A stretch of 26,232 nucleotides of DNA, taken from positions 1 through 26,232 of the forward strand of contig JAQMWT010000403.1 in the NCBI GenBank assembly GCA_029834535.1, read 5' to 3'. The DNA comes from Chrysophaeum taylorii. Lineage: Eukaryota; Sar; Pelagophyceae; Pelagomonadales; Pelagomonadaceae. The number at the start of each line of letters is the position of its first letter. Within the stretch, counting starts at the first letter, position 1. The translations under genes were made by a program, and so were the position numbers. Below are positions 8,537-17,270 of the stretch, in pieces. The notes beneath the pieces were generated by a model. It did no database searches. It worked only from the letters and a program-made list of their open reading frames with translations, and was not told the DNA's origin.

Positions 8537-9080
8537 TCCGAACTCCTCGCCGCCCCTCTTCATTGAGGAAGGAGCCTTTCTTTCGTTTCGTAGGAAAAGG
8601 AGAGGCCACCATAACCATCGTCATCATTTTTTTTTTTGTGCTGTTCTTGGTGGTGGTGGTGTTGTTTAGTCAGAGCCAGCCCGCCGAAGCAATACTGCGA
8701 CTTGTTCGTCCCCGAGCAGTTGTCCATGAACTGATGTACCACTCGCGCGATAGGGTGCGGCAACACGCTGAATTTCCCCTTCTCCTGGCGCTCGCGCTCC
8801 GAATCCGCACCGATTGGTTCCGGCTGAACCGCCGTCGCACTACCTGCAACGGACCTGGCTTCCTCGCAACGTCAGCGGAGTTAGCGAACTTTTTTCGTTC
8901 CGGCTAAGCGACCCACCTGGACGATGGGACCTTCGACGGCTCGTAACTCAGCGCCATCGTCACGGATCGAGGTCGCGCTTGGACGGATAGAAAGTTAACG
9001 CTGAGATCTAAACGACCATATCAATAACCCCGATCTGCCCGGGTGGGCAAAATGTCCGGATTCTAAACGACCCAGCCACA
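8009..9080. repeat. Tandem duplication, unit 1
   Basis: This unit is roughly 90% identical by eye to unit 2 (9205-10265). Both start GGTGCCGTCGCGGCGAG and end in CTAAACGACCCAGCCACA. Each holds a plus-strand coding remnant in the left half, a poly-T run followed by GGTGGTGGTGGTGTTGTT in the middle, and a minus-strand coding remnant converging on it. A 124-bp spacer (9081-9204) separates the units and holds two AAATAGGCTA(C/T)AATC copies and an AAAAGTGTA inverted pair. Confidence 0.85.
8562..8880 (-). pseudogene. Convergent minus-strand remnant, copy 1
   Basis: On the minus strand, a frame reading SATAVQPEPIGADSERERQE, then LPHPIARVVHQFMDNCSGTN, corresponds to the better preserved copy at 9864-10148. 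A one-base difference (GCAGTATTGC versus GCAGATTGC, near 8693) changes the C-terminal frame, so this copy runs on into the His-rich poly-(CCA) region. The protein family is unknown. Confidence 0.4.
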
Positions 9081-9215
9081 AATAGGCTACAATCTTTACT
9101 TTAAAAGGGGGCGTGGCGGTTACTACTGCTTCATGTAGCGAAAAGTGTATGGTCAAATAGGCTATAATCCGGAGAAGCCGCCTACACACTTTTATACCGC
9201 TATAGGTGCCGTCGC

Positions 9216-9863
9216 GGCGAGGATGGTGGTGGCGGTGACGATGACGACGAGTTTGAACTGGAGGGCCCCGATGAGCGCGAAAACTCGCTGTCCTTCGTTA
9301 GTAGGGAGGGAGGTAAACGACGCCGGCGGTGGTCTCGAGACGCTGCGCGGGCTGCACTGTCGGAGGCGCGTGGGACAGCTTTTGCCGGGCGCGCGTCGGA
9401 CCGAGAGCAGGGCGCAGTGGCACTAGCTCGAGGACAGGGACGCAGCCGCAAGCGGAGCACCAGCAGCGGGAGCGAAGAACTGGTCTCGACTGTGTCCTCG
9501 TTGGCAGATAGTGACGCTGCCTACAACGACTGCGAGCACTGCCGTGCGCGTCTCGAGGTGCTGTCGAATCAATGCAAGCCGGCCATCGAGGCTCTCTTCC
9601 TCTCCAAACCTCCGACCCACCTCCCGGGCGGCTACCTCGTCGACCCCACCTCGCCACCTCGCTCCGCGCCTACCGCGCCTACCGCGCCCGCGTCGCCTAC
9701 CAGGCCGAGTCCACCCTCTCCGCCTTTTAATCCGAACTCCTCGCCGCCCCTCTTCATTGCGGAAGGGACCTTTCTTTCGTTTCGTAGGAAAAGTAGAGGC
9801 CACCATAATCATCATCATCTTTTTTTTTGTTATGTTGTTCTTGGTGGTGGTGGTGTTGTTTAG
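9216..9863 (+). pseudogene. Unknown acidic/basic protein, duplicated copy 2, frameshifted
   Basis: This is the partner of 7892-8536. The frame is open from about 9216 (GGGDDDDEFELEGPDE, then KRRRRWSRDAARAALSEARG) through YNDCEHCRARLEVLSNQCKP and LFLSKPPTHLPGGYLVD at about 9645. It then leaves the frame used by copy 1, because the segment encoding DLAHIATSLSAYRAY has lost bases, and runs on through a Pro-rich stretch to the stop at 9861-9863. The N-terminal exon-like piece seen before copy 1 (7892-8032) is absent here. Where copy 1 is broken copy 2 is intact, and the reverse, so neither encodes the whole protein. The function is not recognised. Confidence 0.45.
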
Positions 9864-10148
9864 TCAGAGCCAGCCCGCCGAAGCAATCTGCGACTTGTTC
9901 GTCCCCGAGCAGTTGTCCATGAACTGATGCACCACTCGCACGATGGGGTGCGGCAGCATGCTGAATTTTTCCATCTCCTGGCGCTCACGCTCCGAATCCG
10001 CATCGATTGATTCCGGCTGAACCGCCGTGGCACTACCTTCAACGGACCTGTGCAACGTCAGCGGAGTTAGCGAACTTTTTTCGTTCCGACTAAGCGACCC
10101 ACGGGACGATGGGACCTTCGACGGCTCGTAACTCAGCGCCATCGTCAC
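9864..10148 (-). CDS. Small minus-strand ORF, unknown, convergent with the copy 2 remnant
   Basis: This 94-codon frame starts at the ATG at 10146-10148. It reads MTMALSYEPSKVPSSRGSLS, then a charged helix-like part (DADSERERQEMEKFSML), then HPIVRVVHQFMDNCSGTNKS near the C-terminus. The segment HPI(V/A)RVVHQFMDNCSGTNKS is also conserved in unit 1, which supports real coding ancestry. No family is recognised and no signal peptide or membrane segment is evident. It is probably a remnant of a longer transposon gene. Confidence 0.4.
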   Translation of the reverse strand: MTMALSYEPSKVPSSRGSLSRNEKSSLTPLTLHRSVEGSATAVQPESIDADSERERQEMEKFSMLPHPIVRVVHQFMDNCSGTNKSQIASAGWL

Positions 10149-10265
10149 GGATCGAGGTCGCGCTTGGACGGATAGAAAGCTAACGCTGAGATCTAAACGA
10201 CTGTATCAATAACCCCGACCTGCCTAGGTTGGCAAAATGTTTGTATTCTAAACGACCCAGCCACA

Positions 10266-10572
<307 letters not shown>

Positions 10573-10620
10573 CTAAAGCCTCCCCGACAGCCTTCCCCTT
10601 CCAGCTCAGCCTGCAAACGG

Positions 10621-11074
10621 ATGGACGACTTCGTGACTTTCGCGGTGGCGACGCACGCCCAGCAACTCAAGGAGTGCAAAGCGTTGTTCAAACTGCACGA
10701 TGACGGCGATGATGACGACTCGGCTTCGGAGGGGCCGCCGTCGCCTCATCGCCGACCTTTTCAATGCCCGGAGGACCGAGCCTCGCGCGGACCTCACGGC
10801 GGTCGAGTGGCAACGGATGCTGGCCGCTCGACGGCAAGGAGATCGCGAACCCCCAGGTTCGCATCAAACGCGGCGGCGAGACGGAGAACTGGACCCTCAG
10901 CGCGTACGAGATCTCCGACCAGAGCGCGGCTAGCGATCGCCGATCGGCTCTGGACCCGAATCGAGCGCTCCAGCTCTTTCGTCAAGTTCACCGGAAGTTC
11001 TACGGAGCTTACGCTGCGCTCCCGCCGCCGGTCAGTGACTCAAGTAAAAGGCCGTTGCATGGAAGCTCTGAATA
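10621..11074 (+). pseudogene. Unknown coding remnant, frameshifted
   Basis: An ATG at 10621 opens MDDFVTFAVATHAQQLKECK, followed by an acidic stretch (HDDGDDDDSASEG). The likely continuation shifts to a second frame near 10740-10830 (LFNARRTEPRADLTAVEWQR) and then a third near 10835-11074 (KEIANPQVRIKRGGETENWT, then DPNRALQLFRQVHRKFYGAY). The pieces follow in order with protein-like composition, which suggests one gene with indels, or exons of one gene, but I see no clear splice sites. The family is not recognised. Confidence 0.35.
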
Positions 11075-11103
11075 GGCAGAGCATGAGGGTGTGTCATAGG
11101 TAG

Positions 11104-11796
11104 GTGCACTTTGCGGAAGGAGGACGGCAGTAGGGGTGGTGCGCGCCAGAAATTCGGAGGGCGTGGTGGCAAGAAAAGGGTCGTCTTGTGAGGTCGAGTC
11201 TATGCTGTGCTTGACGATCCTCGAGCTGCTTCCCCGATGGGAGCTTGCCGCCGGGGCCCAGCAGTCTGTTCCAGAAAGTAAACTACACCTAGTTCATCCC
11301 CGCCTTGGTCTCTTGCCACTTATTCCAAAGACCCGCTCCGTCGCGGTACACAGCCTGATTCTTGATGGTGATGTAGCCCGCTGTAGTGGTTTTCTCAGAC
11401 ACCCGCCCCTCTTGGCCTGGCCAGAGGCCACAACAACCCTGTCTCCAAACCCGAACCGCGGGTGATACCACCACACGCCCGATCTCAACGCAAACACCTC
11501 ACGCCGTCACGAAATCGGACAATCAAATGAGGGTAATAGCAAGAAGACAGCAAGAAAGCAATACAAATGCCTGGTACATTGGGTTCAGTGGAAGCGCAGG
11601 TGAGGATGTCAAGATGACCCCCCCCCCCATAATTGCAAGGTGAGTACCAGAGCAACAATCAGGGTCAGTCAGGTGGCAGGCAAGCAAGTGGGGGGATGGG
11701 CGTTACTGCCACACCGACGGCACAACTAAAGCGCGCTGGCGTACAAAAGCTTTGGCTATCGACGCGCGTAGATCGGCCATCGCCTGAGTCGTTTGT
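11104..11796. other. Stretch with little recognisable content
   Basis: Apart from a possible minus-strand C-terminal fragment (11289-11474), I see only short overlapping ORFs, a C9 run near 11619 and no known motif. Confidence 0.4.
11289..11474 (-). pseudogene. Possible C-terminal coding fragment, unknown
   Basis: On the minus strand, GYITIKNQAVYRDGAGLWNK and a stop follow (codons from about 11400 to 11289), with protein-like composition. The frame just upstream (about 11497-11400, SGVWWYHPRFGFGDRVVVAS) is offset, either by an indel or by an intron. No family is recognised. This is one of the few places that might be host sequence. Confidence 0.2.
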
Positions 11797-11818
11797 GTGA
11801 CTCGCGCGGAAAAGAAAA

Positions 11819-11868
11819 TGGAAATTTCTGGAGATGGAAATTTCCAGAATCTTCTAGAAGTTTCCAAG
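11819..11868. repeat. GGAAATTTCC palindrome cluster, left
   Basis: TGGAAATTTC occurs twice here (about 11819 and 11835), the second as the perfect palindrome GGAAATTTCC. A further TTTCC follows. A similar cluster in inverted setting lies at 13100-13157. Confidence 0.6.
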
Positions 11869-11997
11869 GGCCTCTCAGAGGCTGGAAAAGAGCGTCAAAT
11901 CACGAAAAATCCGTGTGTATTACGCGCGCAAGGCCTCCGTGCTCGCCGACTGTGAGGCCGCTTAGTGAGAGCGCCGGCGTGCACGTTCGTGTTGGTG

Positions 11998-12802
11998 TCA
12001 TGGGCCACACGCTCGAGTGGGATGGGCGGGAGGTCCCCCCCGCGGTTCACAAGGCGCTGAGTGAACCTTACAGGGGTCAACCTTTCAGAGACAAAGGGCT
12101 GAAAGTGTTGGCGTTCTTTAGTGAAGAGGCGGTGCTGGACGCCCCTGGAACCTTTACACGGACGACCCCGTCGAAGTTGACGGTCGCGGCGAATGTCAAA
12201 ACAATGCTTAAGCTCAAGGTGGACCCATTGTGGTCTAGAGTTTCAACGCGCAAACATCAGGGACTATCTGCCGAGTGAGAGCCACGATGACGACAATGGC
12301 CGCAAGGACGACGAAGATCTTGGTTTGGAAGACGACGATGACGGGAGAGACGAAGAGCAAGATGGTACGGTCTACTTCGATGAGTTTGAAGTTCCTCCAG
12401 GCTTCTTGTTCATCGACAAGCCGGCTTCCTTTCTCCGCGAGGACGAAAAGATCCCGCTCTACGTTCTACTTTGCTGCTTGGACACCTCGACGACGACCTC
12501 CGAGAGCCATCATGGTGGTTCGGGAGGGTTGTCAAATTCAAGCCGCGGGCCCGGGTCTACAACTACGACGTTCAGTGGGACAGCAACGCGCCTTGTCAGC
12601 AGGGGCTTAAACTCGAAACAATGTGGACGACAGTCGAACTCCGACTGTTAAGGCTGGTTGCTGGTGCTAGAAGAAGACACTCCCCTCTGCCTCTGCTGCC
12701 TCTTCCCGCCGGCCGCTTATCCTAGATGGTGCCGACGTCGACGAGACTCCTCGCCAGCGCCGCCGCATCGACGACAGCCTTTTCGACGACTGAGGTTCGC
12801 AG
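11998..12802 (+). pseudogene. Unknown acidic protein with a C-terminal aromatic-rich fold, frameshifted
   Basis: Reading starts at the ATG at about 11999 (MGHTLEWDGREVPPAVHKAL, then KGLKVLAFFSEEAVLDAPGT). It shifts near 12235 to a very acidic segment (DDEDLGLEDDDDGRDEEQDG, then VPPGFLFIDKPASFLREDEK). Near 12475 it shifts again to PSWWFGRVVKFKPRARVYNY and DVQWDSNAPCQQGLKLET. A last piece near 12660-12802 ends RQRRRIDDSLFDD and a TGA. The WW-G-V-x-Y-D-V-W pattern resembles small beta-barrel (Tudor- or chromo-like) modules often found at transposase C-termini, but that is only a resemblance. Three frame breaks make it a pseudogene. Confidence 0.4.
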
Positions 12803-13099
12803 CTCTCAAAGCCTCAGGCGTTGCGACTGAAACGCTGCTAGCGTTGCAATCAAAGTTAAACGAAACACTCAAGCTAGCCACCGAGCGCCCCGCATGCTCA
12901 CGTTCGCACCCCCCCCCCTCTTATTAGCAGTTACCTTTAAAGACTTTCCTAAAACCACTGAACGCCTTGCGTGCTCACACCACCGCACTCCCCGCGATGG
13001 TGGCGGTCGCAGACACCTCAGTGGACACCCACGTGTCTCTATTGAGCGTTTTGGCCACTTTGGGCTCAGTCCGCCAGGTGGCCGAAAATCTCCTCTCCA

Positions 13100-13157
13100 G
13101 TTTCCGGAAATTTCCACGGAAATGGGAAAATATGGAAATTTCCGGACATTTCCAGGT
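13100..13157. repeat. GGAAATTTCC palindrome cluster, right
   Basis: GGAAATTTCC appears at about 13106 and 13134, with GGAAATGGGAAAATAT between and ACATTTCCAGG after. Just beyond, CGCGAGTCA (13181-13190) is the inverse of TGACTCGCG at 11797-11805. Confidence 0.6.
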
Positions 13158-13190
13158 CGGCTGTTCACTTTCCCGGAAATACGCGAGTCA

Positions 13191-13572
13191 TAGTCTTTTG
13201 CTGCGAGACCTCCTCTCCGGCGAGGGCTACCACGTACATCTCGCCAGGGCAAAAGATCGCGGCCGCAGGCATCGTGATAGGGCAGCGGGAGCACGGTCGC
13301 GCGTCTTCGCCGCCAGGACGTTTGCGATAGTCGTTCAAAACGAAGGAACTCGACCCTTACCCCGACCTGTACTTTTAGTCCTAACTTCTACAAGCAGATT
13401 CGACCATAAACCGGGGTTGAGTCTGCGGACTTTCTCACCGAAAAACCCGCCGATTTCGACCCGGATTTCGATAGGGTCGCCGAGAGGGTGGCCTGGGGGG
13501 TTGCGTGAAGGTACAAGTGCTCCAGGCCGACCCGCACTCGCCCTATAGACTATGCCTGAATTCAACGACCCT
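13191..13572. other. Coding-like fragments, unassigned
   Basis: Near 13385-13500 one frame reads ESADFLTEKPADFDPDFDRV after a stop, and near 13505-13572 another reads KVQVLQADPHSPYRLCLNST. Together they suggest a decayed protein gene interrupted by retroposon copy B. No family is recognised. Confidence 0.3.
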
Positions 13573-13580
13573 GTGGCGAG

Positions 13581-13869
13581 CTCCCGGCGTAGGTTGGCAC
13601 CTATTCGCCTCCCGGGCGGGCCGGTTGGCAGCCGGAACGTTCGCAGTGGGACGGGGTATGGCCCGGGGGGCGCAGACGGAAGGTTATCGACGAGTTGGTT
13701 GTCAGTCACATCGCGGTCTCCTCGTCGCATGGCGACAAGCTTGATGATCACTTTCCGCCGACCCACCTTTCGGCGCCCCTCGTCTACAGGCCCGTGATTC
13801 CGGACTGGCTCCTGTCGGTCCGGCCTGGCTCCCATGCTCGAGAGAGGTCTGAAGTTAGTTAGTTAGTTA
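13581..13869 (+). mobile_element. TTAG-R retroposon copy B, 5' truncated
   Basis: This 289-bp copy aligns to copy A from CTCCCGGCG onward, so it lacks the first 73 bases of A. It ends in four GTTA-type tail units and is flanked by an exact 8-bp duplication, GTGGCGAG, at 13573-13580 and 13870-13877. Differences from A are mostly substitutions plus small indels in a G-run. The different 5' start with an identical 3' end is what LINE-type reverse transcription produces. Confidence 0.85.
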
Positions 13870-14603
13870 GTGGCGAGGTGCGGCTAGTACTAAAACTAGT
13901 CGAAATCACCTTGTTCGCGAGTCTCGGCGGAAAGAACAGACGCGTCGATGGTGCGGTGAAATATGTACTTGCGCTTGAGGCGCTCGGCCTCGCGCTAGCG
14001 TTCGATTCTAGCGTGCTCGAAGTGAGTTCCGTCAATCTCCGTCTTCGACGCCAGTGTGTTCGCCTTGCGCTTATCATTCGGGTTTGGGCGATGCTGAGAC
14101 TTCTGCAACCCAAGTCCACTAGGCGTGGCGTCTTCACTGGAGGCTGTGCGCCTCTGTCCTCGACATCGTCGTCGCTCACGACGTGATCTGCGTCGGATAC
14201 CTTGGCCGTCTGGCGTACGTCCTCGGCTCGTAAGTCCTCCGAACTTTCTTCGATGGCGGCGACGGCTTCTTCAAGCGCTGAGTGGTGCCCACTTTCCTCC
14301 TCGTCGACTTCCCGTCGCCGGTGCGCCTCTTCCAGACGTCCAGACAGATATAATTCTTGCCGCGTTTCGACTGTTACGAGATGTCCGCTGGATACCGACT
14401 AATTCCAGGCACCGGATCGCCCCTTTTCGGCTGAAACGCGCCATGAAGGCGTGTTCGCACCCACCCTCCTGAGTCCCCAGAGGCCATCGCTGACAGCAAG
14501 AGCGCGAAGCACGGCTTCCACCGTTGTCGCGATTTCAAAGTCTGCGGGAACAACGTCACTGAACCCCAGCTTTCAAGGCCACAAGTCCTTAGGCTGAGCC
14601 TTA
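13870..14603 (-). pseudogene. Unknown minus-strand gene remnant, interrupted by the Helitron array
   Basis: Read on the minus strand from 14603 downward, this shows LHGAFQPKRGDPVPGI (about 14470-14405). A second frame follows with an acidic helical stretch (RQELYLSGRLEEAHRRREVD, then ALEEAVAAIEESSEDLRAED, about 14365-14230) and SDDDVEDRGAQPPVKTPRLV. A third frame reads NPNDKRKANTLASKTEIDGT and EAERLKRKYIF, to about 13920. The protein is not recognised; it may be part of a DNA transposon. The Helitron 5' end abuts it at 14604, consistent with insertion into this older sequence. Confidence 0.4.
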
Positions 14604-14984
14604 TCCACAATAATTAATTGGGAAACGTGAGTCTGTGTGTGAGGAAGCATTAACGGACCTCTACTTTCTGTTCGAAGCAGCATGTATGCTCGAAACGGGC
14701 CGACAAAATCTGCGTTTTGTAAAGCCGATTTATTTCAAAACGCTTCACCTCCGGCCTACTTTCTGTTCTTTGCTAAATGTATGAGCCAAAAGCCTTGCTA
14801 TTTATAAAATGTTTTCTTCTTGCCATCTGCGGCGAGAGCCTTGTAGTATGTAGTATCGGAGAGAGCGAAGAAGTTTGAGCGAGAATCTGGGGTGGTCGCT
14901 GTACGTACGTCTCGAGTTCGGATCCTGGTGGTCGATTTGTATGCTGGTAGTCGTAGATCGCGAGTATTTCGAAGAAGAAAACCC

Positions 14985-15060
14985 TAACCTTCCGTCTTCG
15001 CCCCCCGGCCATACCCCGCCCCACTGCGAACGTTCCGGCTGCCAACCGGCCCGCCCGGGC
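14985..15060 (-). repeat. TTAG-R internal fragment (copy C)
   Basis: This 76-bp minus-strand match to the interior of TTAG-R (GTTGGCAGCCGGAACGTTCG and neighbours) lacks both the 3' tail and a target duplication. It is flanked by two copies of a Helitron 5'-region motif, GTAGTCGTA..GAGTATTTCG, at about 14948-14984 and 15085-15126. It joins at CCTAACCT, shared with the Helitron sequence, so it looks rearranged rather than freshly inserted. Confidence 0.7.
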
Positions 15061-15127
15061 CATTGTCAGCGATCAGGGTAAGGTTGTAGTCGTAAAAATC
15101 GAGAGTATTTCGAAGAAGAAAACCCTT

Positions 15128-16051
15128 AGTCTTAACTACTAATCGACAGATGTTTGTCTGTTTGTTTGTTTGTCTGTCTGTCTGTCTGTCCCTCGATTTA
15201 GGGTAAGGATCAGGTAGGCGCGAGAGTAAGGATCAGGTAGGCGCGAGAGCCAGACAGTGATCCTCCAAGCCGTCTACGGCGACCTCGCAGACTATTTCCA
15301 CGACCCGCGGCGGCTCTTTCAGCGCGCCATTCTCACGCCCCGTCGAAACGATGTTGTCGATGCTGACAACGCGCGCATGACCGCGGCCTTTTTTTTTCCC
15401 GGAGACGAGGCGTCGGAGTTCTTTTCGGCTGACTAGGCTGGGTCGGAAGACGACGCCTCGCTCTTTACAGTAGAGTTTTCAACTCCCTGACAACCAACGG
15501 CATGCTGACTTTGATCGCGAGCTTAATGTCTTCGCAATCTCGACCCGTCGCACGGCCACTGCAACGGTACCAGATACATGATCGATCGTGTCGTTGTCAC
15601 CGAGGCTCCTCCAACCTGTATCGCTTAAGGCCCGCCTACGCCAAACGATCAACAAGAGCCAGGGCCAGACGCCCCGCGAGGTCGGCGTCCTCTTTCCCAA
15701 GCCCGTCTTCTGCCACGTCCAGCTCTACGTGTCTCTCTGTCGATCGGCATCCCCGAGGATATACTCATCTGGGTCGACGACTCCATCCTACCCCACACGT
15801 GCTGCGCAATACCGATAAGCCTCCTCACGGCGTCTACACGCGCACTGTAGGTGAACTTACTGGGACCAGGTGAACTTACTGGGGTTGAAGATTGGGACTA
15901 GGTGAGCTGAGTGACCAGGTGAAACTGGGACCAGGTGAACATACTGGGGCTTTTAGAGTAAAGGGTTTTTAGAGTAAACTCAAAGGTTGGCGGCGCGTGT
16001 GGATCAAAGCAGCTTAGATTGGCGGAGGCGAGAGCGACGAGCTCAAAGGAG
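15128..16051 (+). repeat. Left arm of a 2-kb imperfect palindrome
   Basis: It runs from AGTCTTAACTACTAATCG to GAGCTCAAAGGAG and is the reverse complement of 16206-17106, with scattered differences. It contains a TGTT/TGTC microsatellite (15149-15191), a 23-bp tandem duplication (GTAAGGATCAGGTAGGCGCG, about 15202-15247) found once in the other arm, and a helicase remnant. Confidence 0.88.
15250..15830 (+). pseudogene. Decayed Helitron PIF1-type helicase C-terminal part (left arm)
   Basis: Successive frames read QAVYGDLADYFHDPRRLFQR, AILTPRRNDVVDADNARMTA, NGTRYMIDRVVVTEAPPTC, and a trace of the INKSQGQTPREVG motif near 15650-15680, then PEDILIWVDDS. These correspond in order to the final third of the intact helicase in H2 (ERAVLTPKNSNVDHYNAEMT, NGTRYVLLRVV, INKSQGQTLRKVG). 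The sequence differs enough to come from another Helitron lineage. Stops and frameshifts make it non-functional. Confidence 0.75.
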
Positions 16052-16205
16052 TTGGTGTGAGCTAGGTGAACTTACTGACCAGGTGAACTTATATGAAACA
16101 AGTGCAGGCCAGTAAGTTCACCTAGTCCCAATCTCTAACCCTAGTAAATTCGGCGTAAACCCAATCTCTTTAGTTCGGCGTAAACCCACACCCACTCACC
16201 CCACT
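16052..16205. other. Palindrome spacer with GTGAACTTACTGG repeats
   Basis: The spacer holds copies of GGTGAACTTACTG and their complement CAGTAAGTTCACC. Its segment at 16098-16141 (CAAGTGCAGGCCAGTAAGTT start) is inverted just outside the right arm at about 17136-17186. Confidence 0.7.
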
Positions 16206-17106
16206 CTCCTTTGAGCTCGTCGCTCTCACCCCCGCCAATCTAAGCTGCTTTGATCCGCACACGCCGCTAAGCTTTGAGTTTACTCTAAAAGCCCCAGTAA
16301 GTTCGCACTTGGTCTCAGTAAGTTCACCTGGTCACTAAGTTCACCTAATCCCAATCTCTAACCCCAGTAAGTTCACCTGGTTCCAGTAAGTTCACCTGGT
16401 CCCAGGAAGTTCACCTACAGTGCGCGTGTAGACGCCGGGAGGGGGCTTATCGGTATTGCGCAGCACGTGTGGGGTAGGGTGGAGTCGTCGACTCAGAAGA
16501 GGATATCCTCGGGGTTGCCGATCGACAGAGAGCCACGTAGAGCTTGACGTGGCAGAAGACGGGCTTCGCCAAGAGGACGCCGACCTCGCGGGGCGTCTGG
16601 CCCTGGCTCTTGGTGATCGTTTGGCGTCGGCGGGCCTTACGGGATACAGGTTGGAGGAGCCTTGGTGACAACGACACGATCGATCATGTATCTGGTACCG
16701 TTGCAGTGGCCGTGCGACGGGTCGAGGTTGCGAAGACTTTAAGCTCGCGATCAAAGTCAGCATGCCGTTGGTTGTCAGGGAGTTCAAAACTCGACTGTAA
16801 AGAGCGAGGCGTCGGCTTCCGACCCAACCTAGTCGGCCGAAAAGAACTCCGACGCCTCGTCTTCGGAAAAAAGGCCGCGGTCATGCGCGCGTTGTCAGCA
16901 TCGACAACATCGTTTCGACGGGGCGTGAGAATGGCGCGCTGAAAGAGCCGCCGCGGGTCGTGGAAACAGTCTGCGAGGTCGCCGTAGACGGCTTGTAGGA
17001 TCACTGCCTGGCTCGCGCGCCTACCTGATCCTTACCCTAAATCGAGGGACAGACAGACAGACAAACAAACAAACAGACAAACATCTGTCGATTAGTAGTT
17101 AAGACT
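16206..17106 (-). repeat. Right arm of the 2-kb imperfect palindrome
   Basis: This is the reverse complement of 15128-16051, ending GATTAGTAGTTAAGACT. The arms differ by scattered substitutions and small indels. The inversion is centred near 16128. Confidence 0.88.
16390..17010 (-). pseudogene. Decayed Helitron PIF1-type helicase C-terminal part (right arm)
   Basis: This is the minus-strand counterpart of 15250-15830. It reads QAVYGDLADCFHDPRRLFQR and AILTPRRNDVVDADNARMTA (17000-16880), MNSLTTNGM (16787) and, in a further frame, TITKSQGQTPREVGVLLAKP and LYVALCRS (about 16620-16510). These are the final helicase motifs (V and VI) of the PIF1 family. It is slightly better preserved than the left arm but still frameshifted. 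Confidence 0.75.
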
Positions 17107-17270
17107 TACTGGGACCAGGTGAACTTACTGGGGTTAGAGATTGGGACTAGGTGAACTTACTGGCGAACTTACTGGCCTGCACTTGTATTTCTAAAAAGAA
17201 AATCCTTACACTTCTTCCTCTTTTTTTTGCTATGCAAACCCTCGGCCGATCTTTTTTGAAGTAAGGTTGA
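17107..17270. repeat. GTGAACTTACTGG repeat cluster and poly-T spacer
   Basis: Four copies of the motif GTGAACTTACTGG or GCGAACTTACTGG lie at 17105-17180, then CCTGCACTTG, then an AT-rich stretch with T8. Related copies flank the inner ends of the palindrome arms (15850-15950 and 16310-16412). Confidence 0.75.

Larger units (their letters stand above)
9205..10265. repeat. Tandem duplication, unit 2
   Basis: This is the second copy of the unit at 8009-9080, offset by 1196 bases at the left end and about 1185 at the right. It shares all landmarks, including the poly-T run (about 9820-9828), the GGTGG run and the AACGACCCAGCCACA end. Differences are scattered substitutions and small indels, so the duplication is not recent. 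Confidence 0.85.
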
